From NCBI GenBank assembly GCA_001931875.2, contig MSJH02000546.1, positions 248,001-312,000 of the forward strand: a stretch of 64,000 nucleotides of DNA. Reading direction: 5' to 3'. Position numbers and translations under genes: made by a program. A model generated the notes under the pieces. It was given only the letters and a program-made list of their open reading frames with translations, was not told the DNA's origin and made no database searches. The stretch comes from Byssochlamys sp. IMV 00236. Taxonomy: Eukaryota > Ascomycota > Eurotiomycetes > Eurotiales > Thermoascaceae. Numbering within the stretch: the stretch's first letter is position 1; each line of letters opens with the position of its first letter. Below, piece by piece: positions 11,105 through 21,312 of this stretch.

Positions 11105-13682
11105 TTAATTGTATGCGTTCGCCGGCATGAGGAGCCTCGCGCCGTACTTTAGTTCGAGCGAGCGAGAATCATTCGGGTCGAATTCGGCAGACTGGCGCTG
11201 CTCAAGGAATTGGGCTATTACCGATGTTAGATGGGGTTTCCAAGATAGTGTGATGAGGCAATGAAACTTACGAGTAACTTTGATGGTGTCAAACCAGCGG
11301 ATCGCATTCTCGTCACTACCATCAATAGCCTTCAAAATGCCGTTCTCCGGTCTCGGGGTGGTCTTTGGCGGCAAGCCGCGCATCTTCAAAAGCATATGGA
11401 GGATGTCTGAGAAACGATCGCCCTGGCTTGCATAGTAGGGCGGACGCTTGTCCAGTGGCCACTGCATCAAGGATTAGTCACATGTAGACAACCGGTTCAC
11501 ACTAATACTTACACGCGCCGCGTAGTTGTCGTTGTCCCAAGAGCGGAACAGCCAGCAAGTCCGCTCCACACAGTTGAGGAGGATTAGAGCCACCAGGAAC
11601 GTTTCAAACCACCCACTTTGCTGACGCTGGAGCAGTCTTCTCTCGAGATCGTTCATCACGGTCTTGCTAAGTTGCGCAGCCCGCTTCTCGGTCGCAGATC
11701 GTAGCTGGCTACAGAGGAGACCGTAAGACTCGGGGTTGCTGACTTCATCAACTGGCATGCGACCCTCATCGGAAGATGGGGCTAGAGTATGCATGGAGGT
11801 GGGGGGAAGAGTCGGATTGACAAAGGTCTTCCACTGCAATTCAGTGTCCATGAGGATGTGAGTTGCTAGCCAGAGTTCGAGGACACGTTCGAGAAGCGTA
11901 TCCTGCAGGTAGTTAGGATCCACTGACCATCAATAAATCTGACATGCGGGACTTGGATCTTACCTTCTTCTGCTCACTCAATTCGGCTGCAAGGGTCAAG
12001 GTAGAACGCATGAATTCTGAAGATTCACGCTCGTAGAAGAACGGGGCCATCTTCTTGGTATATGCCTCCAACTTTCCCGGGAGGTCATCCGCATCACCGT
12101 CGAGCAGATAGATCTCATGGAGCGGTCCGTGGAACTGTCCATCGTCGCCCAGGCCCTGGAGCTGCGGATCCAAGGTTGAGACTGAGGGCTTGTGGCCCTG
12201 GAGGCCACTGAAAGTGACGAACACCGAGCTGTCCGCGAAGTGAGTGACCTCGATACGGCCAGCATAATGTTCAAAGTTCACGTGACTCTTCACGCTACTG
12301 ACATCGTGGTAAGCTAGAGTGGCATGCAGGCCTACGGCCACATCAGCTTGCAGTTCCACGTAGCAAAAACGGTCCAGGGGAATATAGAATGACTCACCAG
12401 CATTGTAGAGTTCGAACTCGTCGGCAATTCGGGTGCGGATGCATGGTTGTTTCCACAGCCGAGCGCTCTCGACACTACTGCACGTACTGCAGGGGCTATC
12501 GCCAGAGCACTATACCAGAGGTCAGTCAGGGAATACAAAGGGTCACAACAACACGGGCTGGGAAGATCTCCACGTACGGGTTTCTTCAGCATGCGACAGC
12601 GAATACAAGCTCCCCGCTTTCGAACCTCCTGCACTTCGCGCCGCCTGGTGGCCGAGAACCGTCCGCGAACTTTGGGTTTGGTCGGTTTAGTGGAATTTCC
12701 AAATTCATTCACGAAGCCCTTAGCATGCGAGCTCGGGTTCATTGCGATGGGCCGTGGGAACGTGGCTGCGCGCTGAGCGGCGGATGTCAGGGACGGATCA
12801 TGCTCCTGGAGACTCTCAAAGAGCAGCTGTTCGGAGGAAGAGAGCGGCTGATTCGGCCAAGTCGAGCCAACTCGCGGAAGCCCATCCTGGCCTAATCCAC
12901 CGTTCTCCTGATCCAATGTCAGGTTCTGAGGCACCATCTCATTCGCGGACGCAGCGATCATCGAGAGCTGCGACGACTGACGGGCGCTCGGGGCCGACTC
13001 CGGCGTGAGGGACGCATCACCCAACTGTGGAGAGGTCGACGAAGGCTGGTCGACGGATGGTAGAGGTTGGATCGCAGGAAGAGGGGGCGCGGTCGAAGTG
13101 GGAGGGGTAGCTGTCAGTCCAATGTTAGCAGACGTGTTTCTTGGAAAGGCGACACCTGTAATCCAATCGCATACCTGTCGCATTCGCCCCGTTCTCATCT
13201 CCATTCTCGGAGTGGCCTGCATGGCCCTGGAAGCCTTCTGCCTCAAGGGCCGGGTCGACGATCACCGTCTTCCCTCCGACGGTCACAGCCTGGGTGTAGC
13301 CAGGGCCACGCTTGGTCTGGTCAGACGCGCCGACCTGTCGCGACGCTTCCGCCAACACATTGAGGCCGTCGAAACTCGGCCTGGTCGAGTACGGCAGATC
13401 GACCTTACCGCCCTTGGCTCCTCCGCCGTTGCTCGAGTCTTTGTTGAGATCCCCGTCCGCGAGATCAGGCAGCTCGTGCAGTCGCAACAGGACGCGTTGG
13501 CGATCCCTCAGCGGAATGGCCTGGCACCGTTTAACAAGGTGATTTGTCAGGCTATCGATGCGGCCCTTGGGGAACTTCTCTCCGCAGGCCTTGCAGGTGT
13601 GTTGGTAGCGGTTACTGGCATCCTCCAGCTTTTGCCCGCGGATGAAGAACTCTAAGATCAGCTGATTAGGTTTCCTACCCAT
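11105..13682 (-). CDS. Transcription factor with a BED/C2HC-like finger plus a Zn2Cys6 cluster
   Basis: Seven exons (- strand): 13682-13175, 13110-12578, 12509-12398, 12331-11964, 11902-11513, 11461-11272 and 11214-11105, giving 736 aa. Near the N-terminus (about residues 30-53) is C-x2-C-x14-H-x4-C (Cys30, Cys33, His48, Cys53), a BED-type finger. A second metal centre begins at about residue 338, CIRCRMLKKP joined across an intron to CSGDSPCSTC, with a sixth Cys 12 residues further: C-x2-C-x6-C-x5-C-x2-C-x12-C. The last spacing is longer than the usual 6-8. A Pro/Ser/Gln-rich linker separates the two fingers, and the C-terminal half is helical without a recognised catalytic domain. It should be a sequence-specific nuclear regulator; its targets are unknown. 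The last intron (57 nt) is a multiple of three, so retention would still give a protein. An in-frame ATG lies 30 nt upstream at 13712. Confidence 0.85.
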
Positions 13683-14381
13683 CTTTCCCGCTGCTTGTTC
13701 ACGGGGGCACACAGGGCACAGAAAGACGGTGGCAGCTGTCGAAACGCCCTTGGGGTGGGCCCTAGTGTTCTGCGAGATGTGATTTTATGCCGGACAAAAA
13801 GGACCTGGGAGGCCACCGGTGTCGCACGGTCAGATATCGAAGGGACAGAGAGGCGGGAGAGTGACGTGAAGGGGGTGTGTCAATGACGGTAACCGTCAAG
13901 AAGGCGGGATTCACGAGGGGAGAGTGAGTTCACAGCAAACACAAGCACGGAGACGTCGATTGAGGCGGTTGAAAGGCCAGTGAAGATCCAGTGGCCGTCG
14001 CGACCAGATGGACTCAGAGACGTGAAGAGGATGGCGGGCAGGGCAGATTTGGGCGGAAGAAGTGCAAAACCAGCGGCAAAACAGCGCCTTATGCGAGGGC
14101 GGTCACCGCTTCCTCCCGCCGCTTTCTCACCGCTAAGAGGCGGTGGATGCCCGGCTGACTCAGCTGGCGCTATAAGGTACAACAGGTTCCTTGGTATTAT
14201 TATTATATTATTCTATATCTGCGATATTATTATTTATTATTTATTGACACTAGACTATCTACTCTAGACTATCTCCAAGGCATCCACCAACCAGGAAGAT
14301 CACTGCGATTGATCCCTGTCATGATCCGCTCCAGACCTCTCCGCCGCCCAAGAAGCCACACCGCTCGGGACGCTCGAGTCG
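13683..14381. other. Intergenic region between pol4 3' end and transcription-factor 5' end
   Basis: Both flanking genes are on the - strand. This stretch holds the pol4 3' UTR (14.2-14.3 kb is A/T-rich, with TATTATTATT runs) and the transcription-factor promoter. No gene was supported. Confidence 0.5.
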
Positions 14382-16659
14382 TCAACAGACGCGGTGCTCC
14401 GGAGGCCGCCAGGGCACCCCCAGGATCTCGAAGATCCGCCGCTCGTCGCGACCTTCAACCAGAGATCCGTCGGTCAGCTTCACCCGGTTGGCTCCCCGGA
14501 GCACGTCCCGGTAGAGACCGCGCTGATTCAGACGCATGCCCTTCTTACTTGCCAACAGTCGCATGCTACGGTTGAAGATGTCGTTCCCGGTGAAGTACAG
14601 CAGGGCAGCACCTATCTCCGCTCCGGGAACAAACAGGAGGTCGATGCGACGCCAGATCGCGCTTCCCGGCAGCGTGGAGGCGCCATGCCACTTCGATCCG
14701 TTGCCGCGGGACGTCGTTGCCAACCCGGTCTGTAGGAAACCCTGAGCGAACAGTCTGGGGACAATGTCATCCAGCATCAGGTCCCGGATTTGCTCAATCG
14801 TAGCGTCGGGTTTGGTGATAATCAGATCAATATCACCCGAGTCCGCAGCTCCCCGGCGGTAAGAGCCACCGATGATGACCTGCACATCGGGATCGACCTC
14901 ATGGATGGTCTTTCTCACAATAGCACCGTGTGCTTCCACTTCGGAGCGGGGAATGCGTTGACGGAAGTCATCGTAGCGTTCGACACCCACCCGCTGATTT
15001 CTAGTCAAGTCTGCTTTAGTTCGTAGATCATCCAGTGACCGGTAACCTTGCGCTATCCATCTCGACGCTTGGGATATTCCGGCGCCGTAGACGCCAAGGA
15101 ACAGCTGGAGTACATGGTCTTCGGTAGTGGAGTTGGCACTCTCGAGACGCCGTAGACGGTTTGTGAAGACAATCTCTTCGATCTTGGCCGCAAGACGCTC
15201 TCCGATCCCGGGGATCGCCAGTGCTTCCGATCTGGTCACAATCTTTGTTGTCTGTTGTCGAAGAGCACTGATGGCTTTACGATAAGCAATCGTACGCCAG
15301 AGGTCCGCAGTCCTCGTGTAGTAATCCAGCATTTGCTGCAAGACTTCGATGGTCCGGGAGTTCGGATTGGCTGTCTCCGACTTCCCATCGTGCTTCTTCA
15401 TACAACTGAAGTTTTGCTGCCAGGCTGGAGCTACAGGATCTGACCGGGCTCGCTTCGCCTTTTTCCTCGGTGCATCAGTTTCGGAATCTGATGTTACGGG
15501 AGATTCGGAACTAGGATCGACAGAGCCATTCTCATCCTCCAGCGGATCTAACGGCTATTGCCATGTTGATATCAGCCCTATTATTACCACATAGTACATC
15601 AGGTATACATACCAGATGCTCAACAGCTTTCACTTCGTCTACTACATCATCTAAAACATCCCTCTCTCGAGACGGAGGCAACTCGCACCGTTCCTCAGTG
15701 CCAGGCTCAGCAGAGAGCTGCATCGCAGGAGCTGAAGCGTGTTCGCTGTGAGAAGGAGTTGGTGATGCTCCTACCCTTTTCCTGGGCGGCTTTAACTGTA
15801 GCGAGGCATCCGAAGTTTGGCCAGCAGAAGCGGGTTTATCCTCCTGGTCTACAGTCGTCTTCGCTGAGTGTACCCGAAAGCGCGACTGAGTCGTATTGAG
15901 GACCGACCTGAACTTGATGCATTCTGAGGGATAGTCTTCGGTGACTAGCGCTATATTTGCCTGCGTTACTGTCAGAGACGTCCTGAGGGCATCAGAATGG
16001 GACGTACCGGGAAAGCATCCAGTTTAAGAAATTTCAACACATCTTCAAAGACAAGATCTTTGTCCACGATTACATGACTGATGCTGTCACCCCATTTCGT
16101 CGCCCAGACAGCGCCATATTCCTGCGCCTTGCGGATGCGCATCCGTCTAGCCGGAGCAACATCGTTATTCGGGAAGAAATCTACAGTTGGACAGTCAGCG
16201 CCAAACTTCATATGGCTGCATATACCAACACATACAAAAAGTGAGCCCCTTGAATATCTGCTGCGATTCTGGTAATATAGTCAAGGAATTGACCCGTCTC
16301 TTTTTGGTTGCGGCGGTCTCTTTTCTACCTGCAGAAGGTCCTTCTGGCCTCAGCCTCTTCATTGTTCCTGTGTCAGCCTCTCCGCCAGAATTTCCGCATG
16401 GCATTTCCTTGACTATAATGATCTCGTCTGAGTTCTTGCGCTGTAGTGAAGATTCCGGAGCCGATTCTGCCCGAAGCAAGCTCCCAGGTTGGAAAGTCTT
16501 CGTGTGAGAGACACGCGCTGGCTTGATAATTTCCTGATTCTTCTTCTCGAGACCTTTTCTCATCAGCTTTCCAAAATCATCAACATCAGAGTCACCGCTC
16601 AGATTATCCAAGTCATCAAGCTCTTTGAAAAAGCTTTCTTTGCTGCCTCTCCCCTCCAT
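14382..16659 (-). CDS. pol4: Family X DNA polymerase (Pol4 / Pol lambda type) with BRCT domain
   Basis: Four exons (- strand): 16659-16236, 16180-16008, 15960-15613 and 15554-14382, giving 705 aa. A BRCT domain occupies about residues 135-200 (IFKGLTFYFFPNND ... WGDSISHVIVDKDL). A Ser/Pro-rich linker follows. The polymerase core begins near residue 385 with an HhH (IPGIGERLAAKIEEI) and a second HhH-like YGAGISQASRWIAQGYRSL. The catalytic signature GGSYRRGAADSGDIDLII supplies two metal-binding Asp residues (DID), and RRIDLLFVPG the third. The primer-grip segment is YFTGNDIFNRSMRLL. The enzyme fills gaps in base excision repair and end joining; the BRCT domain is expected to bind Ku/ligase IV partners. 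The start at Met (EGRGSKESFF) is a choice: the frame stays open upstream to 16833. The gene is divergent from atp10. Confidence 0.93.
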
Positions 16660-17034
16660 TTCTGCCGCTTCCTGTCCCGCCGTACTATCCCATCTGAACA
16701 AGAACAGCAAGCCATGTGGACGGCAGAATAGATGCCTAAAGTGAGAGCCAACTTGTGTAACTTTAACGAGTAAACGAGGCAAAGAAGCGCATATGCCTCT
16801 CTTCACCCTTGGATCATCCAGGCGGGGTAACACGTCCTACCAGTAGACGCGAGGGACAACTTCCGCGAAAATGCCGCCAAGTCACGTTACTTGTCCTCCA
16901 CTTCATTTAACCCATTTGGGGTACGGACTTATTGTCGGCGGTCGGTCACTTAAATGCGGCCCAAGTGATGGTAACTGTAATGCTCTACCGCGCAGTTAAT
17001 CATTATCATTGACCTCCAGGCTGCAGTCCCAAGC
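16660..17034. promoter_or_regulatory. Divergent promoter pol4 / atp10
   Basis: About 375 bp separate the two start codons, so both promoters must lie here or overlap the transcripts. The sequence includes a TCACGT motif near 16883 on the + strand. Element identity is not proven. Confidence 0.5.
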
Positions 17035-18221
17035 ATGCCCATCATGTTGAAACCCGCATCATTCTCCTTACTACTCGACAGCTCCTCCTTTCTGCAGAGC
17101 GGTCGGTGCTTAGGCTGCCAATTCCGCAATGCGACTCCAAACTCAAGATCTGTCCGGCGACACTACGCCAGCAAGAGCAGCCCGAGCAGCGAGGAAAAAC
17201 AACCCTCTCCGACTCCAGAACAGAAGACACAAGACGCAGAAGAGAAACCCTCTCCAGAACCAATCGAGGGAGAAAACCCAAATCCCGAATTCATCCCCAA
17301 GCCGCTCGACCGTCCTCTGGGCCTCGCATATCCTCCGCAGGAATGGCAGAATACAGGAATCGATGCGCGCACGTTGCGACAGCGTCGTGATGATTTTGTC
17401 GATTATGAGAAACATATTCAGAGACGGAAAGAGCTGTACGAACTACCTTCTGCACATTCGCAATGGAGTCATATATCTGCTTTTCGCCCAAAGACATTAC
17501 TAACATAGTCATTTTCACCCCGAATAGAACTCGACAAGTCTCCAAGCCGTATTTCCGCGAATGGACAAATATGCAATATCACGAAGGAAAGTCATTCCTG
17601 TCACCTGCTCGGTTATTCAAGCGCGATGCCGCCCTCTACTTCCCCAACATGTACGGTATCACATTGGCATCGCCCAGCAAGCCACTGAATACGACCACCC
17701 TGCTTCGCGGCAAGGTCTCCATCGTGAGCCTCTTCTCTAGCGTCTGGGCAGAGACGCAGGTCGCTACATTTACGGGTCCGAAGCAGAACCCGGGCTTGTA
17801 CGAGATTCTAGCGAGTGAGAACCGAGTCGCGCAGAAGGTCGATATTAATTTGGAAGAAAATGCGCTTAAGGCTTGGATAGTTCGGATGTTTATGTGGAGT
17901 ATGAGGAGGAAATTGCCGAAGGAGCAGCATGACAAGTATTTCCTTGTGCGGAAGGGTCTCGACGACGGTTTGAAGGAGGCGATCGGTATGATGAACAGCA
18001 AGGTCGGATACGTCTACCTTCTGGATGAGAACTGCAGGATCCGCTGGGCTGGCAGTGGACCCGCTGAGGAGGAGGAGCTGGATTCTCTGAACAATGGTCT
18101 GTTGAGGTTGATTGCAGAGAAAAAGAAATCCATTGAGTCGGCCACGCCAGCTGCAGAGTGGGAAAGCACCAAACAGAAAAGCCCGGCAAGCCTCAGACCA
18201 CGGGTAGTGTCAAGAGCCTGA
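17035..18221 (+). CDS. atp10: Mitochondrial ATP synthase assembly factor Atp10
   Basis: Exons 17035-17435 and 17528-18221 give 364 aa. The N-terminus is basic and Ser-rich (LLLDSSSFLQSGRC, SVRRHYASKSS), as expected for a matrix presequence. A Pro/Glu/Lys linker follows, then the conserved Atp10 domain: ELTRQVSKPYFREW across the intron, LYFPNMYGITLASP, and the thioredoxin-like strand RGKVSIVSLFSSVWAETQ. In yeast, Atp10 binds subunit 6 (Atp6) and helps assemble Fo. The role here is inferred from family. The last ~35 residues are variable and Lys/Ser-rich. An alternative Met lies three codons downstream (17044). Confidence 0.93.
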
Positions 18222-18394
18222 TGGGCATACAGATCTGTATATTATATGTACATTTATGATGATCGATAGAACCAACCAACGCCAGACCGTACCATAATTG
18301 ATCCGCAGGACATGAAAGAAAAACGGAAAGATGATACCCAAGAACGCCGTTGCTGATGTCAGGGAAAGAGGGTATGGTAAGGATCAGATCCGCT

Positions 18395-19209
18395 TCATCG
18401 GAAAAAGAGCAGCATTAGGAAACAAAAGCCAATAAAAGCACCGAGAATAATGCCATCCCGTCGCCTCTTTGCGCCGATCTTCCCAATCAACGAGTTCACA
18501 CCGGGAATCGAGCTAGCAGCCCCGACAATTCGTCGGTTGATACTAGCCAGCGTCTCTCGCTGGAAAGCAAAATTCTCGTTGATGGCATACGCCTGGCTCA
18601 GCACACCATCCATTACATTATGACTGCTGTCAAGATGCCCCCTCTCCTGGAGCATGTATTCAGCTTCCGCTTCGGGGTTGTTGGATCTGTACGCATCGAT
18701 ATCGGAACGAACGTTGGAGAGGAGGTTCGCTCGGTCTCTGGATTCGGATATGCTTGCCTTCAGGCGCTGCAGCTCACGTCGATGGTCGTGGAGGACCTCT
18801 CGATGACGGGAGAGGTTGTTCTGTTTGAGGGCAGAGGAGGTGAGGCTGGCTTCAGAATCGAGGAGCCGAGATAGTTGGGAAATGAGGTTTTCGCGCTACA
18901 TTGAATTATCAGCCACCCTTGCTCAATGACAACTGATCCCTTCACAGATGAGAGTCATGTATACCTTCTCGAGGAGATCCCGTAACTGGCCTTCGATCCG
19001 TTGCTCTTCTTCCGAAGGCTGCGGCGGCAGTTTGGTCATCGAGGCATACTGTGCGTAGGTGTGGAAGAGTCCTTCGGTCTAAAATCGCATCCAGTCAGCA
19101 TCATATCCCAACAGAGACTCGAGATGAATCTGTAAATCCGTACCTGCGTTTCCAACGAACGGGCCTGCTGCCGAAGCTGGGCCCATCCGGTTCCGGTTGA
19201 TGTAGCCAT
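18395..19209 (-). CDS. gos1: Golgi Qb-SNARE Gos1
   Basis: Exons 19209-19144, 19078-18965 and 18895-18395 (- strand) give 226 aa. The protein has the family's N-terminal helical region starting MATSTGTGWAQLRQQARSLE, a central coiled coil rich in Leu/Arg/Glu, the SNARE motif with the zero-layer Gln in INENFAFQRETLASI, and a C-terminal anchor GIILGAFIGFCFLMLLFFR (last ~19 residues). Gos1 acts in intra-Golgi and ER-Golgi fusion. Length matches the family (yeast Gos1 is about 220 aa). A second in-frame ATG three codons upstream (19218) is possible. It shares its promoter region with rpl35. Confidence 0.94.
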
Positions 19210-19561
19210 TAGTGACAATTAGTGGTAGTATAGAAATAGAATCTCTGGAGGATATTCAAGACTACCACTTCCAGTAGTCCTTTGCAATAGAATCAGAAAC
19301 GTGCATGATGGGTTCAACCCGGTTTCTCTTCGATCGCTGCTTGAATCCGACGCAGCGAGTCCCCAGCGCAGTGACGACGCCTCCTCGGCCCGCATCAGGA
19401 CGCCAAGCCACAGCATAGTCACGTGCGCTGTGCCCGCTTAGCGCAGGGCGAGGCCGCACCACGAAAAAAGCCCTAGTCCCACAACGAAACATCAAATTGA
19501 GCGGTGCTATCTTCAATCATCAAGTCGACAACCTTCACGACCCGACTCGAAGCCGCCCACC
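19210..19561. promoter_or_regulatory. Divergent promoter gos1 / rpl35
   Basis: The 352-bp space between the gos1 and rpl35 start codons contains GTCACGTG at 19419-19426, an exact Cbf1-type E-box, and AGCCCTA at 19469-19475, close to the Tbf1 consensus ARCCCTAA. In Candida, Tbf1 and Cbf1 drive ribosomal-protein genes. Use of these sites here is inference. Confidence 0.5.
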
Positions 19562-20262
19562 ATGGTACGTTTTTGACCTTCAGAATCGCAGTCGCCGGAA
19601 AAAAGCATGGAAGAGAAATGCTGACTGAAAATTTTCTCCGTTTTCCAGTCGTCTGCCAAGGTCAAGACCGGTCAGCTCTGGGGAAAGAGCAAGGATGACC
19701 TCACGAAGCAGCTCGAGGAGCTCAAGACTGAGCTGAACCAGATCCGCGTCCAGAAGGTCTCTGGCGGTGCTGCTTCCAAGCTCACCAGAATGTGCGTTCA
19801 ATCTCCTCCCGAAAGATAAGAATATAAAGAGACGGAAAATGGGCGATAGCTACGATGGAAAAAGAAGGAAATGACGGGGAATAATACGAGACTGACATGG
19901 AGAATTTTTTTTTCTTTGCAGCCACGACCTCCGCAAGTCGATCGCCCGTATCCTGACCGTCATCAACGCCAACCAGCGCGCTCAGCTGCGTCTGTTCTAC
20001 AAGAACAAGAAGTACCTCCCTCTCGACCTCCGAGCCAAGAAGACCCGTGCCATCCGCCGAAGACTCACCAAGCACGAGGCCTCCCTCGTCACTGAGAAGG
20101 AGAGGAAGCGCCAGATCCACTTCCCCCAGCGGAAGTACGCCGTTAAGGTATGAAGAAACCGAGCCGACCCATATACCTGGGGGATTACAACATGGAGCGA
20201 CATTGGATCCTGTCTGGATATGAAGGACATGCGCTGATGTGAATTTTCTGTTACAGGCTTAA
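19562..20262 (+). CDS. rpl35: 60S ribosomal protein L35 (uL29)
   Basis: Four exons: 19562-19564 (only ATG), 19649-19791, 19922-20147 and 20257-20262 (only GCT TAA), giving 125 aa. The sequence is plainly L35: [18 protein letters not shown], the [21 protein letters not shown] helix region, [15 protein letters not shown], and the basic tail [17 protein letters not shown]. It sits near the polypeptide exit tunnel of the large subunit. The start codon forms a 3-nt first exon inside CCACCATG|GTACGT, and the last exon has a single sense codon plus stop. If the final intron were retained, the reading frame would run Lys-Val-stop and end at TGA 20151, changing only the terminal residue. Confidence 0.95.
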
Positions 20263-21312
20263 ATTGGGACGAAAATGCATGGGCTTTGAGGCGGTGTTTT
20301 TTCGAAACTTCCTACGCGGGTCGTCGTTGCTAGTGTGGAAACAGTAATTGACTCGACTCCCTTCCCCGGGATGTTCGAGATCGATTCTTCTTCAAAAACG
20401 GGGAAAGAGTGGATTTTTCATGTATCTTAGAGAAGACAAAAGGATGCACCAAAAATCCGCACCAGCAATGAAGGACTTGTTGACATGACATGACCAAATT
20501 TTTTCTTGCGCCCATCTCCGATTCCCAATGATGTCGATTGACGTAGCAGTCCCTTTTCTTTTTCTTTCCATTGATTTACTCATCCAAACAGGCACTGAAA
20601 GATTGCGCGCTCGCATGGTTGGTATACTCTTATGAAGTCACAGGTTTTGAAGAGCGCCGGCTCTCCCGTCCGAAGGGATATCCAACGTCCCCAAATGGCG
20701 CAACCAAGCACCCCCAATTCTGTCATGACCAATGCAGCGCACCCAATGGACTTGCAAAATATGACATTCTTCATTCCATGTGCTCCACTACCAGCATAAC
20801 TCTAGGTCGACCTTCCTCAGAACTGGGGTAAATACTGCTCACCCATATGTCCCATCCTGGTAGGTATCTGCATAGCGAGCCGACCCCCTTGCGACGGGAA
20901 ACTAGCAAGGCATCATGCCTGAGAGCATTATCAGCTCCCCCATACCTTATCAACTTGTATCTTGCAAGGGACAGTTTTCCTTTTCTCGCAGTTGACTCTC
21001 GCCCGCTGTCTTTTGTGTTCCTGTCATTGTTCCTTCCCTAACAAAATCCGGGGAGGTTGTCGATTGTGTATTATTGTTCACCATGGATAACTGAAAGAGA
21101 AAAAGAAATCACCATTATTTTATTGTTAAATCTCACATGCCGCTCTTTCAACCATCTCTGTCTTTTTTTTTTTCCATTTCCTACAAAGCCGTCTACCTAA
21201 GTGTTTACTTCTTTCGCCTAGTTTTTCCTCTTCCCTCTCTCTCTTTCATTATCTGTCCCTCACAAAGACAGGATCAGACTATGCCAACAGGGACCTCGTG
21301 ATCATATCCAGC
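20263..21312. other. Intergenic region with long pyrimidine-rich leader
   Basis: The left part is the rpl35 3' region. The right part (about 21.1-21.28 kb) is strongly T/C-rich and looks like the transcription-start and leader region of the next gene. No coding exon was supported. Confidence 0.5.
21281..21301 (+). promoter_or_regulatory. Short upstream ORF (6 codons) before the 372-aa gene
   Basis: ATG CCA ACA GGG ACC TCG TGA encodes MPTGTS and ends 11 nt before the main ATG at 21313. If the transcript begins upstream, as the pyrimidine-rich leader suggests, this uORF would be met first and could damp translation. No transcript evidence is available here. Confidence 0.4.
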
